Shown here: positions 50,478 through 59,628 of the stretch, one piece after another
How positions within the stretch are numbered: the first letter of the stretch is position 1
How the letters are laid out: each line of letters opens with the position of its first letter
Source of the DNA: CAYMZZ01 sp964395095
Lineage (GTDB): Bacteria > Bacteroidota > Bacteroidia > Chitinophagales > Chitinophagaceae
Assembly: GCA_964395095.1 (NCBI GenBank)
Contig: CAYMZZ010000011.1
Coordinates: 62,001-126,000 of the forward strand
Direction of reading: 5' to 3'
Length of the DNA stretch: 64,000 bases
Translations under genes and position numbers: made by a program
Notes under the pieces: generated by a model
Told to the model about the DNA's origin: nothing
The model's database searches: none
Seen by the model: only the letters and a program-made list of their open reading frames with translations

Positions 50478-51359
50478 ATGAGCAAAACCAATACGAACCG
50501 GCTTTGGAGTCGACGAAAGCTGACTGAACTGGTAAGCAAGAGGCTTAACCCGATCCTGAATTCCCCCTACAAAAAATTCAATCTTAGCTGGTTTCAGGTT
50601 AAACGCCTCAAACACGCCGCCAAAAATAAACAATACGTACATAAGTTTACGAAAGACCTGAATATTCGCTTTACAGACCCACAGGCTTTTTTGCATTCAG
50701 TGGAAGAACTGTTTATAGATGAAATTTACCGGTTTAAACCCGATAATGACCACCCCAGAATCCTGGATTGTGGGGCGCATATAGGCATGAGTGGCTTGTT
50801 CTTTAAGCATCATTACCCGGGCGCACGTATTACTGCATTTGAACCCGACACGGAGAATTACAAGATCGCCAGCCAAAACTTCAGGGAATGGAATTTATCT
50901 GGTTTGGAAATCGTTCAAAAAGCAGTCTGGATCCATAATGAACAGATCAGCTTTCAGCAAACGCATAACATGAGCAGCTCGATCCGGGCCGGGAATAACC
51001 ATAATGAGGAAGAGGAAAAAACTTCCAATCAGAACCTGATAGTTGTACCCTGTGTTCGACTACGGGATTTACTCAATGAGCCAATTGACTTCGTAAAGCT
51101 GGATATTGAAGGTGCTGAATATGAAGTGCTGATGGATTGCGACGAAACCATTCGAAACGTGAAGAATTTTTTCATTGAGTACCATGGCAAATACGAAGAC
51201 AGTCACAAACTTTCGGAAATATTTTCGCTATTGACCAGGAATGGTTTCGTTTATTATATTAAAGAAGCCGCAGAAGTATACCGAATGCCCTTTTATGAAA
51301 CCGTTCGGGAGCACGACTTTGATGTTCAGTTGAATATCTTTTGTATGCGGAAACCTTAA
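50478..51359 (+). CDS. FkbM-family methyltransferase
   Basis: SAM-dependent methyltransferase of 293 residues, probably O-methylating a sugar. The FkbM core runs from about residue 90: RILDCGAHIGMSGLFFKHHY, ITAFEPDTENYKIASQNFRE, VRLRDLLNEPIDFVKLDIEG, AEYEVLMDCDE, FFIEYHG. The first 85 residues are basic and helical. Its stop codon overlaps that of the convergent fcl gene. The setting between GT2 enzymes and GDP-fucose genes supports a glycan substrate. Confidence 0.92.
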   Translation: MSKTNTNRLWSRRKLTELVSKRLNPILNSPYKKFNLSWFQVKRLKHAAKNKQYVHKFTKDLNIRFTDPQAFLHSVEELFIDEIYRFKPDNDHPRILDCGAHIGMSGLFFKHHYPGARITAFEPDTENYKIASQNFREWNLSGLEIVQKAVWIHNEQISFQQTHNMSSSIRAGNNHNEEEEKTSNQNLIVVPCVRLRDLLNEPIDFVKLDIEGAEYEVLMDCDETIRNVKNFFIEYHGKYEDSHKLSEIFSLLTRNGFVYYIKEAAEVYRMPFYETVREHDFDVQLNIFCMRKP

Positions 51360-52294
51360 TCGCGGGAACCTTCTTCCTGCTGAAAGCATGCATAAGCTTT
51401 TGCCAATCCTTCGAGTAAATGAACCTGGTGTCGCCAACCCATGGCGTGCAATCGGCTGCAATCCATCAACTTTCTCGGTGTGCCGTCGGGCATATCTTTA
51501 TTAAAAACAACGGAGCCTTTATACCCCACGGCCGCGGCCACTTTTGTCGCCAGCTCGGCAATGGATATTTCTTCTCCGGTTCCTACATTAATGAACTGCT
51601 TCTCATGGTAATGATGCATCAGGAACAGGCAGGCATCTGCCAGGTCATCTACATACATAAACTCCCGAAGTGGACGGCCTGTGCCCCAGATTTCCACTTC
51701 GGATGAATTAGCCTGCCTGGCTTCATGAAACCGGCGGATCAGGGCTGGTATCACGTGCGAATTGCTGGGGTGATAATTATCGCCCTGGCCATACAGATTG
51801 GTAGGCATGGCCGATATGAAATTGCAGCCATATTGATCGCGATAGGCTTCACACAATTTTATGCCCGCTATTTTCGCGATGGCATAAGGTTCGTTGGTGG
51901 GTTCAAGCAGGCCGGTAAGCAGGTATTCTTCTTTTAGGGGTTGGGGGGCGAGTTTGGGATATATGCAGGAACTTCCCAGGAAAAGCAGTTTCGTCACTCC
52001 AATCTTCCAGGCCGCATGAATAATATTGGCCTCTATCATCAGGTTGTCGTAAATGAATTCGGCCCTGTAGGTGTTGTTGGCATGAATACCCCCAACTTTT
52101 GCCGCCGCCAAAAAAACATAATTGGGTTTATGTTTTTCGAAAAAAGCATTTACTCCCGCCGCGTCGCGAAGATCCAGTTCGGACTTTTGTGTCAACAATA
52201 GATTCGTGAATCCTTCCGATTGGAGTTTCCGCACAATGGCTGAACCCACCATACCCCGGTGACCTGCTATAAAAATCTTACTATTCTTTTCCAT
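51356..52294 (-). CDS. fcl: GDP-L-fucose synthase
   Basis: NADPH-dependent epimerase-reductase converting GDP-4-keto-6-deoxymannose to GDP-L-fucose. SDR glycine motif IFIAGHRGMVGSAIVRKLQS; LLFLGSSCIYPKLAPQPLKE; catalytic YxxxK in NEPYAIAKIAGIKLCEAYRD; ISAMPTNLYGQGDNYHPSNS. The 312-residue length is normal. It starts within the stop of gmd (TAATG-type overlap), forming a gmd-fcl pair that makes GDP-fucose. Confidence 0.97.
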   Translation of the reverse strand: MEKNSKIFIAGHRGMVGSAIVRKLQSEGFTNLLLTQKSELDLRDAAGVNAFFEKHKPNYVFLAAAKVGGIHANNTYRAEFIYDNLMIEANIIHAAWKIGVTKLLFLGSSCIYPKLAPQPLKEEYLLTGLLEPTNEPYAIAKIAGIKLCEAYRDQYGCNFISAMPTNLYGQGDNYHPSNSHVIPALIRRFHEARQANSSEVEIWGTGRPLREFMYVDDLADACLFLMHHYHEKQFINVGTGEEISIAELATKVAAAVGYKGSVVFNKDMPDGTPRKLMDCSRLHAMGWRHQVHLLEGLAKAYACFQQEEGSRD

Positions 52295-53406
52295 TACTCA
52301 AATTGACGGGCTGTGTGGAAACCCGAATTTTTCAAAACAATATCACGTCTGAAAACCTCAATATCGGCCTGCACCATTTCAGCTATCAGATCATGGAGGC
52401 TATGGCGCGGCGTCCAGCCTAAATTGGTTTTTGCCTTAGTGGCATCCCCCAGCAATTGATCCACTTCGGTAGGGCGAAAGTATCGCTTGTCCACTTCGAT
52501 CACAACATCGCCGGACCTGACCGGGATATCCGGAAGGGAAACTTTTTCCACGATCCCACGCTCATTTTCTCCCGCGCCTTCAAAACGAATACCCACACCA
52601 GCTTGTGCAAACGCCATTCGCGCAAAATCCCTTACAGGAGTGGTTATGCCGGTGGCGATAACAAAATCCTCGGGCTGATCCTGTTGCAACATCAACCACA
52701 TGGCTTCCACATAATCTTTAGCATGGCCCCAATCGCGTTGGGCGCTCAAATTGCCGAGATAGAGCTTTTTCTTTAAACCCAATACTATTTCAGCGACCCC
52801 TCTTGTAATTTTACGGCTGACAAATGTTTCTCCACGCAATGGGCTTTCATGATTAAAAAGAATGCCGTTGCAGGCGTACATCCCATATGCTTCGCGATAG
52901 TTTACCGTAATCCAATACGCATATAACTTGGCCACGGCATAGGGGCTCCTGGGATAAAAGGGCGTCGTTTCATTTTGCGGAACGGCTTGCACCTTTCCAT
53001 ACAATTCAGACGTGGAGGCCTGGTAAATCCTGGTCTTTTTTTCGAGGCCAAGAATCCTTACCGCCTCCAAAATTCGTAAAGTGCCGGTCGCATCCGTATT
53101 GGCTACATATTCAGGTTCCTCAAAGCTCACCTGCACATGGCTCATGGCGCCAAGGTTATAAATTTCGTCGGGTTTCACCTGTTGAATGATCCGGATAATA
53201 TTGGTGGAATCCGTCAGGTCGCCATAATGCAGAATCATTTTAAGGTTCGATTCATGCGGATCCTGATACAGATGGTCTATCCGTTGTGTGTTAATAAGCG
53301 AGGTTCGGCGCTTTACACCATGTACTTCATATCCCTTTGACAACAAAAGTTCGGCTAAGTAGGCTCCATCCTGCCCGGTAATCCCTGTAATGAGTGCTTT
53401 CTTCAT
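52294..53406 (-). CDS. gmd: GDP-mannose 4,6-dehydratase
   Basis: First committed step to GDP-L-fucose: dehydration of GDP-D-mannose to GDP-4-keto-6-deoxy-D-mannose, with bound NADP. Segments: ALITGITGQDGAYLAELLLS, HGVKRRTSLINTQRIDHLYQ, YNLGAMSHVQVSFEEPEYVA, catalytic region ASTSELYGK and YPRSPYAVAKLYAYWITVNY, then SPLRGETFVSRKIT. The 370-residue length is normal. A -7 box TATTTTTG lies 17 nt before the ATG. Confidence 0.97.
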   Translation of the reverse strand: MKKALITGITGQDGAYLAELLLSKGYEVHGVKRRTSLINTQRIDHLYQDPHESNLKMILHYGDLTDSTNIIRIIQQVKPDEIYNLGAMSHVQVSFEEPEYVANTDATGTLRILEAVRILGLEKKTRIYQASTSELYGKVQAVPQNETTPFYPRSPYAVAKLYAYWITVNYREAYGMYACNGILFNHESPLRGETFVSRKITRGVAEIVLGLKKKLYLGNLSAQRDWGHAKDYVEAMWLMLQQDQPEDFVIATGITTPVRDFARMAFAQAGVGIRFEGAGENERGIVEKVSLPDIPVRSGDVVIEVDKRYFRPTEVDQLLGDATKAKTNLGWTPRHSLHDLIAEMVQADIEVFRRDIVLKNSGFHTARQFE

Positions 53407-53423
53407 GCTGTCGTATTAGAGCG

Positions 53424-53431
53424 CAAAAATA
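53424..53431 (-). promoter_or_regulatory. -7 promoter box of gmd-fcl
   Basis: Minus strand TATTTTTG, 17 nt before the gmd ATG; the predicted leader is about 12 nt. It separates gmd-fcl from the upstream CHU_C protein gene. Confidence 0.55.
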
Positions 53432-53468
53432 GAGCATGTAATCCAAATACCCAGTTGTTTGAATAACC

Positions 53469-56400
53469 CTATCTAACCAGGGTAACTGTACCTTTCCTGA
53501 AAATTTCCGGATTGCAGAATGAAGAAGCTTTGATCATATATACAAATACGCCCGGATCCTGTGGAATTCCTTTGTAGCGGCCGTCCCAGCAATCGCCGGG
53601 GTCTTTGGTATAAAAAACCCGCTCCCCCCAGCGATTAAATATGCTGAACTCAATGCTCTCCACCAACCCCCAGTATTTTACCCCGAAGCAATCATTGAGT
53701 CCGTCAGCATTGGGCGTAAAGGCGGAAGGCATCCAGTACAGGCCTTCATTTATTGCCTCAACTTTTACCTGCACCGAGTCCACCTGTGTGCAACCGTTTC
53801 CACCTTTCCCTTCAACAATATACATGGTGGTCTCGCGGGGTCTGGCAATTGGACTTGAAATACCGGGGTTGTCCAGATTAACCGAAGGTGACCAACTGTA
53901 TTGCATAGCCCCCGTTGCCAGAAGTTGTGCCTGGCCAATGGTGCAGTCAATATCGTTGGAGCGGCTGGCACGAACATCCGGCAGTGGCCAAACGGTAATC
54001 GTTGTGCGCAGTGTTTCAGAATATCCACAACTATTTTCTGTAACGGTTACCTGGTATTGCGTTGTTGTCGTTGGCGATACATATGGGTTGGCAATCTGTG
54101 CATCACTTAACCCTTCAGCCGGCTCCCAAATATAGCTATCGCCACCAGCCGCCTGCAATTGAATGCTATCGTTCAAACAAATAGCAGAAGGATCGCTCAG
54201 CGTAAATACCGGATCTGGAATAAAGTCAACACGGACCGAATCGCGAAACTGACAGCTATAGCTATCCAAAATATCCACTGTATAGGTGGTAGGGGCAACA
54301 GGGTTGGCAACCGGGTTTGCTGTACCCGGATTTTGCAGGGTTCCCAATGGGGTCCAGCTATAGCTCATTCCACCGCTTATCCAAAGCTGAACGGCAGTAT
54401 TGCGACAGATAGAAGTATCATTGGCCAACCGTATATTCGGCCTTGGAAAAGTATTTACCCAAACCGTATCGCGGGCTTCACAGCCGGCAGCATTCTCACC
54501 GGTTACTATGAAGCGTGTAGTATCCTGCACGACGGCAACCGGATTGGCCAAACCGGAATCATCTAAAAGATTGGCATTATCCCAACTGTAGCTAATGGCG
54601 CCTGAAGCCTGCAACTGTACGGGCGTACCCACACAAGCCGCCGGAACATTCTGAGCTGAAACAATCGGCTGATCAATATAGATATTTACCGAATCCCTTT
54701 GAATAACTACAGGCGCGAAAGAGATATCGTCGAGTGCAAAATCATTTCCACTGGTGGAAATATTTTTATTTACGATGGCGATGGTTGCCGTGCTCAGGTT
54801 ACCGGAATTCCAGGTCGTATAAAACTCCTGCCAGTTACAGGGCGTACCGCTACCTGAAAATACAGGACCCAAATTGATGCCATTGATAGAAAACTGCAAT
54901 TGGGCAGGATTAATGGCCCCCAGACTTTGCAGCCAGGCCGAGAACGCATAATTTGTTTGGGGCTGAAGAACTACCGTTTGGGACCAAATGACGGCATCTT
55001 CCACCGACGACCCGTTTACCAGCATCATGCCGCCATTGCCCGCCGCACCGGTATGATCCGTACAATTCGATAGATTTGGATGCCAGGCTGGTACATTGTT
55101 GGTAACAGCATAAGTTCCTTCAGGAATCCCTGAGGCAGGGCTATACTGATAGTCAGAAACAAATCCGGAATTTCCTTGCGTAAAATCTCCATTCGTGATC
55201 AGGTTCTGGCCTTTTACTTCGGCTGTGAAATAATAACGGATGGGAACAGGCGTATTCGTAACAGGATTTGCCAAACCCGGATTGTTCAAATAATCGACAG
55301 GACTCCAGCAAAAATCCAGGGTTGGAACGGTACGCAGTTGTTTACTGCTGCCATAGCAAATCGTGGTATCGGGTGTTAGAATAATGTCGGCCGAAACAAT
55401 AGTGACTGAAATGGTTTTGCTAATAGTATCCGAACAATTACCGCTGGTCACCGCATGTTTCACCTGGTAGGTCCCCTGTTGCTGGTAGCTGTGAGTTGGA
55501 TTGGTATTATGCTGTCTTACGGTTCCATCGCCCATGTCCCACCAGGCATTACTGCTAATATTTCCCACATGGGCAAACTCCACCGACAAGGGCTCGCATA
55601 CATTTTGTCTGTAAGTAAAATCAAAAGATAGCGCTTCAATTACTACCTGTATGGTATCTGTCAGTTCACATCCGCCACTCATTACAGACACCCAATACTC
55701 GCCCTGCTGATCGACCGAAATAGAAGGCGCCACAGAGCCGGTATTCCATAAATAGGAATCAGCGCCTGCCGATCCTGCATTCAGCGCAATGGATGAGCCC
55801 AAACATATAGTTGTATCATTTCCCAGGTTCACCGATGCAGTATTCTTAAAATTCACTTCAAAACTATCCCTGTTAGTGCAACCATAATAATCCGTCTCCA
55901 CCCAATAAATCCCTTCCGCGTTTATGGTAATGGAATCACCGGTTTCGCCGGTATTCCAAACATGCGTACCAAGCGATGTCTGCGCACCCAGTCTCAATGG
56001 CTGACCAGCACATATTTCAATTTCCTGTAAGGGTTGCTTTTGCAGCGGCGGAACCACCACAACGGATCTGCAAACAGCATTCTGCGTTGCCAGTCCATCA
56101 TCAACGGTAAGATTGATGCCATACGTTCCCGGACTTTGATAAAGTATGGCTGGGGGATTAGCAATTGTGGATGGAGGAAACAATGCCGCATCGCAGCCCT
56201 GAAAACGCAGGCGGGTAAAAGTATTATTATCTACATTCGTAACAAATGCATATAAATCGTTCCCCTCCCGAAACAATTTGGAAATAGAATGGGGAAAGCT
56301 GAGATTACCCTGGTTACCTAATGAGCTGAACACGGGAGTCGACGTCAGGTCGCCATTAAAGTCAAATGCCACGATATCGTTGGATCCTATTGCCCCATTT

Positions 56401-57437
56401 ACCGCATAACCGACAATCTGCCCACAGGAACGCATAATGGTAAGATCACGGGGATGCTTCAGGAAAGCACCTGGATTACCAAGATTTACCCCGACAGGCG
56501 TATTGAGAAGTGAGTTACCGAAATCAAGCCTGGTCAACGACCATGCGCCATTGGTTCGGGAATCATTTCCACCGTTAACGACAAATACCCGCCATTGACT
56601 GTTGTCGTTTACTGCATAAATACCGGTAGGATATGCCAATCCCCCGACCCCACCCAAATTGACTCCGGTGGGTGTATTGTCGAAACTATTAGTAAAATTG
56701 AACCGCGTAAGTGTACTGTTATCACCATTTACTGTGAACCCATACCAGTTATCACCATCCTTAAACAAATGCAAATCCAATGGCTGAAATAGGTTGCCAA
56801 TATTTCCCCAATTGGTGGCCGTGGGATTAGGGTTACTGATATTTGCCCCAAACTCCACTTTCAAAACTCTGGATGTGGAACCAAGAACGGGATTCCCACC
56901 TACCATTATTGCATACCATTTACCTTCATTTTTCACAACCTGAATACCCTCGGCCCCGGCCGGGATCACGCCACCCAAATTGCCCAGGTAGTGATAAACC
57001 GGATTATTCAGGAGGCTATTCCCAAAGTCAAGTCTGGTGAGTCCTGGACTAAAAAAATTTACAACAAACCCGTAATAGTTTCCGTTCTCATAAACATAGT
57101 CCATGAATACAGGCATGCGAAAATTCCCCTGTCCATTTCCAAGATTGGTTCCTGTTGGAGGGAGTCGAATATCAGCTACGCAAAAATTCCAATAATAGCT
57201 GCTTGCATTTACAGAAGTGTTGGTAATAGTAACGGGTGTGCCCAAACAAACCGTGTCGGGAATTTCAAAATCAGGAATGGCATTTACCATCCGGTTAACC
57301 AGTTGAGACCGGTCTGCCTTATTCATTGGCTGCTGTGCATGTAAAAAACCGGGAATGCCTAACATGATCAGGCAATATATGATGACTCTCGAAAGGCAGT
57401 AATGTTTCAGGACTGAAGAAAATACTTTAAAAAACAT
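53469..57437 (-). CDS. Large T9SS type B (CHU_C) surface protein with PKD-like domains
   Basis: Secreted or surface protein of 1,322 residues. After a long signal peptide ending FLHAQ, the first 440 residues hold repeats of about 50-60 residues of the form WYGFTVNGDNSTLTRFNF, NTPTGVNLGNxG, probably a beta-propeller. Several Ig/PKD-like domains follow, with ISVDQQGEYWVSVMSGGCEL, FEVNFKNTASVNLGNDTTIC and PTHSYQQQGTYQVKHAV. A region with SGNLSTATIAIVNKNISTSG may be carbohydrate-module-like. The last 90 residues (YWMPSAFTPNADGLNDCFGV, FSIFNRWGERVFYTKD) are the CHU_C gliding-motility-associated sorting domain. I use the ATG 5 nt after a -7-like TATTTTGG. Confidence 0.92.
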   Translation of the reverse strand: MFFKVFSSVLKHYCLSRVIIYCLIMLGIPGFLHAQQPMNKADRSQLVNRMVNAIPDFEIPDTVCLGTPVTITNTSVNASSYYWNFCVADIRLPPTGTNLGNGQGNFRMPVFMDYVYENGNYYGFVVNFFSPGLTRLDFGNSLLNNPVYHYLGNLGGVIPAGAEGIQVVKNEGKWYAIMVGGNPVLGSTSRVLKVEFGANISNPNPTATNWGNIGNLFQPLDLHLFKDGDNWYGFTVNGDNSTLTRFNFTNSFDNTPTGVNLGGVGGLAYPTGIYAVNDNSQWRVFVVNGGNDSRTNGAWSLTRLDFGNSLLNTPVGVNLGNPGAFLKHPRDLTIMRSCGQIVGYAVNGAIGSNDIVAFDFNGDLTSTPVFSSLGNQGNLSFPHSISKLFREGNDLYAFVTNVDNNTFTRLRFQGCDAALFPPSTIANPPAILYQSPGTYGINLTVDDGLATQNAVCRSVVVVPPLQKQPLQEIEICAGQPLRLGAQTSLGTHVWNTGETGDSITINAEGIYWVETDYYGCTNRDSFEVNFKNTASVNLGNDTTICLGSSIALNAGSAGADSYLWNTGSVAPSISVDQQGEYWVSVMSGGCELTDTIQVVIEALSFDFTYRQNVCEPLSVEFAHVGNISSNAWWDMGDGTVRQHNTNPTHSYQQQGTYQVKHAVTSGNCSDTISKTISVTIVSADIILTPDTTICYGSSKQLRTVPTLDFCWSPVDYLNNPGLANPVTNTPVPIRYYFTAEVKGQNLITNGDFTQGNSGFVSDYQYSPASGIPEGTYAVTNNVPAWHPNLSNCTDHTGAAGNGGMMLVNGSSVEDAVIWSQTVVLQPQTNYAFSAWLQSLGAINPAQLQFSINGINLGPVFSGSGTPCNWQEFYTTWNSGNLSTATIAIVNKNISTSGNDFALDDISFAPVVIQRDSVNIYIDQPIVSAQNVPAACVGTPVQLQASGAISYSWDNANLLDDSGLANPVAVVQDTTRFIVTGENAAGCEARDTVWVNTFPRPNIRLANDTSICRNTAVQLWISGGMSYSWTPLGTLQNPGTANPVANPVAPTTYTVDILDSYSCQFRDSVRVDFIPDPVFTLSDPSAICLNDSIQLQAAGGDSYIWEPAEGLSDAQIANPYVSPTTTTQYQVTVTENSCGYSETLRTTITVWPLPDVRASRSNDIDCTIGQAQLLATGAMQYSWSPSVNLDNPGISSPIARPRETTMYIVEGKGGNGCTQVDSVQVKVEAINEGLYWMPSAFTPNADGLNDCFGVKYWGLVESIEFSIFNRWGERVFYTKDPGDCWDGRYKGIPQDPGVFVYMIKASSFCNPEIFRKGTVTLVR

Positions 57438-57442
57438 CAATG

Positions 57443-57450
57443 CCAAAATA
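57443..57450 (-). promoter_or_regulatory. -7-like box, 5 nt from the CHU_C protein start
   Basis: Minus strand TATTTTGG (one mismatch to TAnnTTTG), then CATTG, then ATG. The same near-leaderless geometry as other genes here. Confidence 0.45.
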
Positions 57451-57484
57451 GCCAAAAATTGATCAACAATAGAATGTGATCAAA

Positions 57485-58225
57485 TTATTCTTGCAACACC
57501 GACAGAAATTTTTTCATGCCGGCGCGTTTGGCTTCGTCCAGATGATAACTGAGATGTAGTTTGTAATATTTGCGCAGATCGTATGCTGGATAGGGATTGT
57601 CTTTTACAATATCATCTATGTAGTTGAGCCCTAAGCCGTTGGCAGCATCAAACGCCTGCACAAATTCTTCCGGCAATGGCTTCAGGCTAATCCATGCTGC
57701 AAAAACAAATGGCAGGCCCGTAATCGCACGCCATTCACTTCCCAAATCAAAAATATAGGTGGAATGCTTACGCTGCTCCAGCGCCCGGTCTCCAATCACC
57801 AATCCCGCCGTTGTACCTTGTATCGCATCCCGATAGGATTCATTCGTAGCCTGAATAATCCTGGGATTGATTCCCCAGGATTCCCGCATCAGCCACTTCA
57901 AAAGTGCCACTGATGATCGGCTCTGGTAATCGAGATACACTGTTTCGATCTCCTGCATGGGCACTTCGCTAAACAAACAGACAGACGCGATCTCTCCTTC
58001 TGTGCCGATACAATAATTGCCGATTATATGATATTCGGGCAACTGAGGCAATACCGCTACCGGTATCAGTCCCAAATCCACTTCACCCGCAGCCAACATT
58101 CCCGCCAATCGGGCCGGATACGCCCCCGAGAGTTCGATACGACTACGAAATGGCTCCTGCTCTATACCATAGAGCAGCGGCTTTGTATTAAGGTAATCAA
58201 CAATCCCAACCCGAATCTTATCCAA
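57485..58225 (-). CDS. mqnA: Chorismate dehydratase MqnA (futalosine pathway)
   Basis: First enzyme of the futalosine route to menaquinone, dehydrating chorismate to 3-enolpyruvylbenzoate. Periplasmic-binding-protein-like fold. Segments: IRVGIVDYLNTKPLLYGIEQ, YPARLAGMLAAGEVDLGLIP, IGTEGEIASVCLFSEVP, VYLDYQSRSSVALLKWLM, GLVIGDRALE, TGLPFVFAAW. The 246-residue length is normal. The only suitable start is TTG. Its promoter box faces that of purB in a 59-bp divergent gap. Other mqn genes are not in the window. Confidence 0.94.
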   Translation of the reverse strand: MDKIRVGIVDYLNTKPLLYGIEQEPFRSRIELSGAYPARLAGMLAAGEVDLGLIPVAVLPQLPEYHIIGNYCIGTEGEIASVCLFSEVPMQEIETVYLDYQSRSSVALLKWLMRESWGINPRIIQATNESYRDAIQGTTAGLVIGDRALEQRKHSTYIFDLGSEWRAITGLPFVFAAWISLKPLPEEFVQAFDAANGLGLNYIDDIVKDNPYPAYDLRKYYKLHLSYHLDEAKRAGMKKFLSVLQE

Positions 58226-58231
58226 TTCGAC

Positions 58232-58239
58232 TATTTTTG
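58232..58239 (+). promoter_or_regulatory. -7 promoter box of purB
   Basis: TATTTTTG, a full match, 45 nt before the purB ATG. It faces the mqnA box, with only 6 bp between them, so each transcript would start inside or beyond the other's box. Confidence 0.6.
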
Positions 58240-58245
58240 CGGCTG

Positions 58246-58253
58246 CAAAGGTA
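58246..58253 (-). promoter_or_regulatory. -7 promoter box of mqnA
   Basis: Minus strand TACCTTTG, a full match, 20 nt before the TTG start of mqnA. It is in face-to-face arrangement with the purB box. Confidence 0.6.
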
Positions 58254-58284
58254 CTGATCCCGCGGCCTTTTTTAAAATCAAAAC

Positions 58285-59628
58285 ATGGAACTGACTCCCC
58301 TCTCCGCCATATCTGCCATTGATGGACGCTACCGCAAGCAGGTCCAACACCTGGATGAGTATTTTTCGGAATATGCCCTCATGAAATATCGGGTTTGGGT
58401 GGAAGTGGAATACCTGCTGTTTCTGGAGAAAAAGAAATTCTTCAAACTGCCCGCCAAAGCGGCCAAACAATTGCAGAAAAGGGTGTCGGAATTTGGCCTG
58501 GAAGACGCGCAGGAAATCAAACAAATTGAATATACCACCAACCACGATGTGAAGGCGGTGGAATATTTCCTGAAAGCCGAACTCGATAAAGCCGGGGCCG
58601 GCAGCCTGAAAGAATGGATTCATTTTGGCCTCACTTCGCAGGATATCAACAATACCGCCATTCCGCTTTCGTGGAAACAGGCCGTTGAATACGAATACCT
58701 CCCTTCCCTGCTCAACCTGAACACGCAAATCAAAATGCTGGCGCGGGAATGGAAGGATATTCCGATGCTGGCACATACCCATGGCCAACCGGCCAGCCCT
58801 ACCCGACTGGGTAAGGAAATCATGGTTTTTGTGGAACGCATCCAAAACCAGATTGAGCAATTTATCGCCATTCCCTTTACCGGAAAGTTTGGAGGCGCCA
58901 CGGGTAATTTCAATGCCCATCGCATCGCCTTCCCCAAAACCGACTGGATCAAATTTGGCAACGAGTTTCTCGACCATCTTGGCCTTAGCCGCCAACAGTT
59001 TACTACCCAGATTGAACATTACGATAACCTGGCAGCGCATTTCGATTGCATGCGCCGCATCAATACCATCCTGATCGACTTCTGTCGCGATATCTGGACT
59101 TATATCTCGATGGATTATTTCAAACAAAAAACCGTGAAAGGCGAAGTGGGTTCATCGGCCATGCCGCATAAAGTGAATCCAATAGATTTCGAGAATGCGG
59201 AAGGCAACCTGGGAATGGCGAGCGCAGTACTGGAACATCTGGCCAACAAATTACCGGTTTCGCGCCTGCAGCGCGATCTCACCGACTCCACGGTACTCCG
59301 CAATATCGGCGTTCCTTTTGCGCATATACTCATCGCTTTCAAATCCATTGAAAAAGGCATGGGCAAGCTGGTGCTTAATCATAGCCAGATCCACGAAGAC
59401 CTCGAAGATAACTGGGCCGTGGTGGCCGAAGCCATTCAAACCGTCCTGCGCCGCGAAAACTATCCCCAACCTTACGAGGCGCTGAAAGAACTCACACGCG
59501 GTAAACAGGCCATCGATAAAAAATCGATACACAGCTTTATTGAAGGATTGAAAATCTCGAATGCGGTAAAAAAAGAGTTGAAAGCCATTACGCCGCATAA
59601 TTATACCGGCATGGCGGGGGATTATTGA
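58285..59628 (+). CDS. purB: Adenylosuccinate lyase
   Basis: Cleaves SAICAR and adenylosuccinate in purine synthesis; fumarase/aspartase superfamily. Segments: MELTPLSAISAIDGRYRKQ, TTNHDVKAVEYFLKAEL, IHFGLTSQDINNTAIPLSWK, PMLAHTHGQPASPTRLGKEI, the flexible catalytic loop GEVGSSAMPHKVNPIDFENA and RDLTDSTVLRNIGVPFAH. The 447-residue length fits the E. coli-like form. The stop TGA starts a GTTATAAG repeat array shared with the convergent prfC gene. Confidence 0.98.
   Translation: MELTPLSAISAIDGRYRKQVQHLDEYFSEYALMKYRVWVEVEYLLFLEKKKFFKLPAKAAKQLQKRVSEFGLEDAQEIKQIEYTTNHDVKAVEYFLKAELDKAGAGSLKEWIHFGLTSQDINNTAIPLSWKQAVEYEYLPSLLNLNTQIKMLAREWKDIPMLAHTHGQPASPTRLGKEIMVFVERIQNQIEQFIAIPFTGKFGGATGNFNAHRIAFPKTDWIKFGNEFLDHLGLSRQQFTTQIEHYDNLAAHFDCMRRINTILIDFCRDIWTYISMDYFKQKTVKGEVGSSAMPHKVNPIDFENAEGNLGMASAVLEHLANKLPVSRLQRDLTDSTVLRNIGVPFAHILIAFKSIEKGMGKLVLNHSQIHEDLEDNWAVVAEAIQTVLRRENYPQPYEALKELTRGKQAIDKKSIHSFIEGLKISNAVKKELKAITPHNYTGMAGDY

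Noticed and set aside
45221..53406. Complete capsule or O-antigen locus
   Set aside because: No flippase, polymerase, initiating sugar-phosphate transferase or export genes are present; genes are on both strands.
58231..59127. 298-codon minus-strand open frame opposite purB
   Set aside because: It is antisense to an unambiguous, conserved purB coding sequence and shows no domain of its own.
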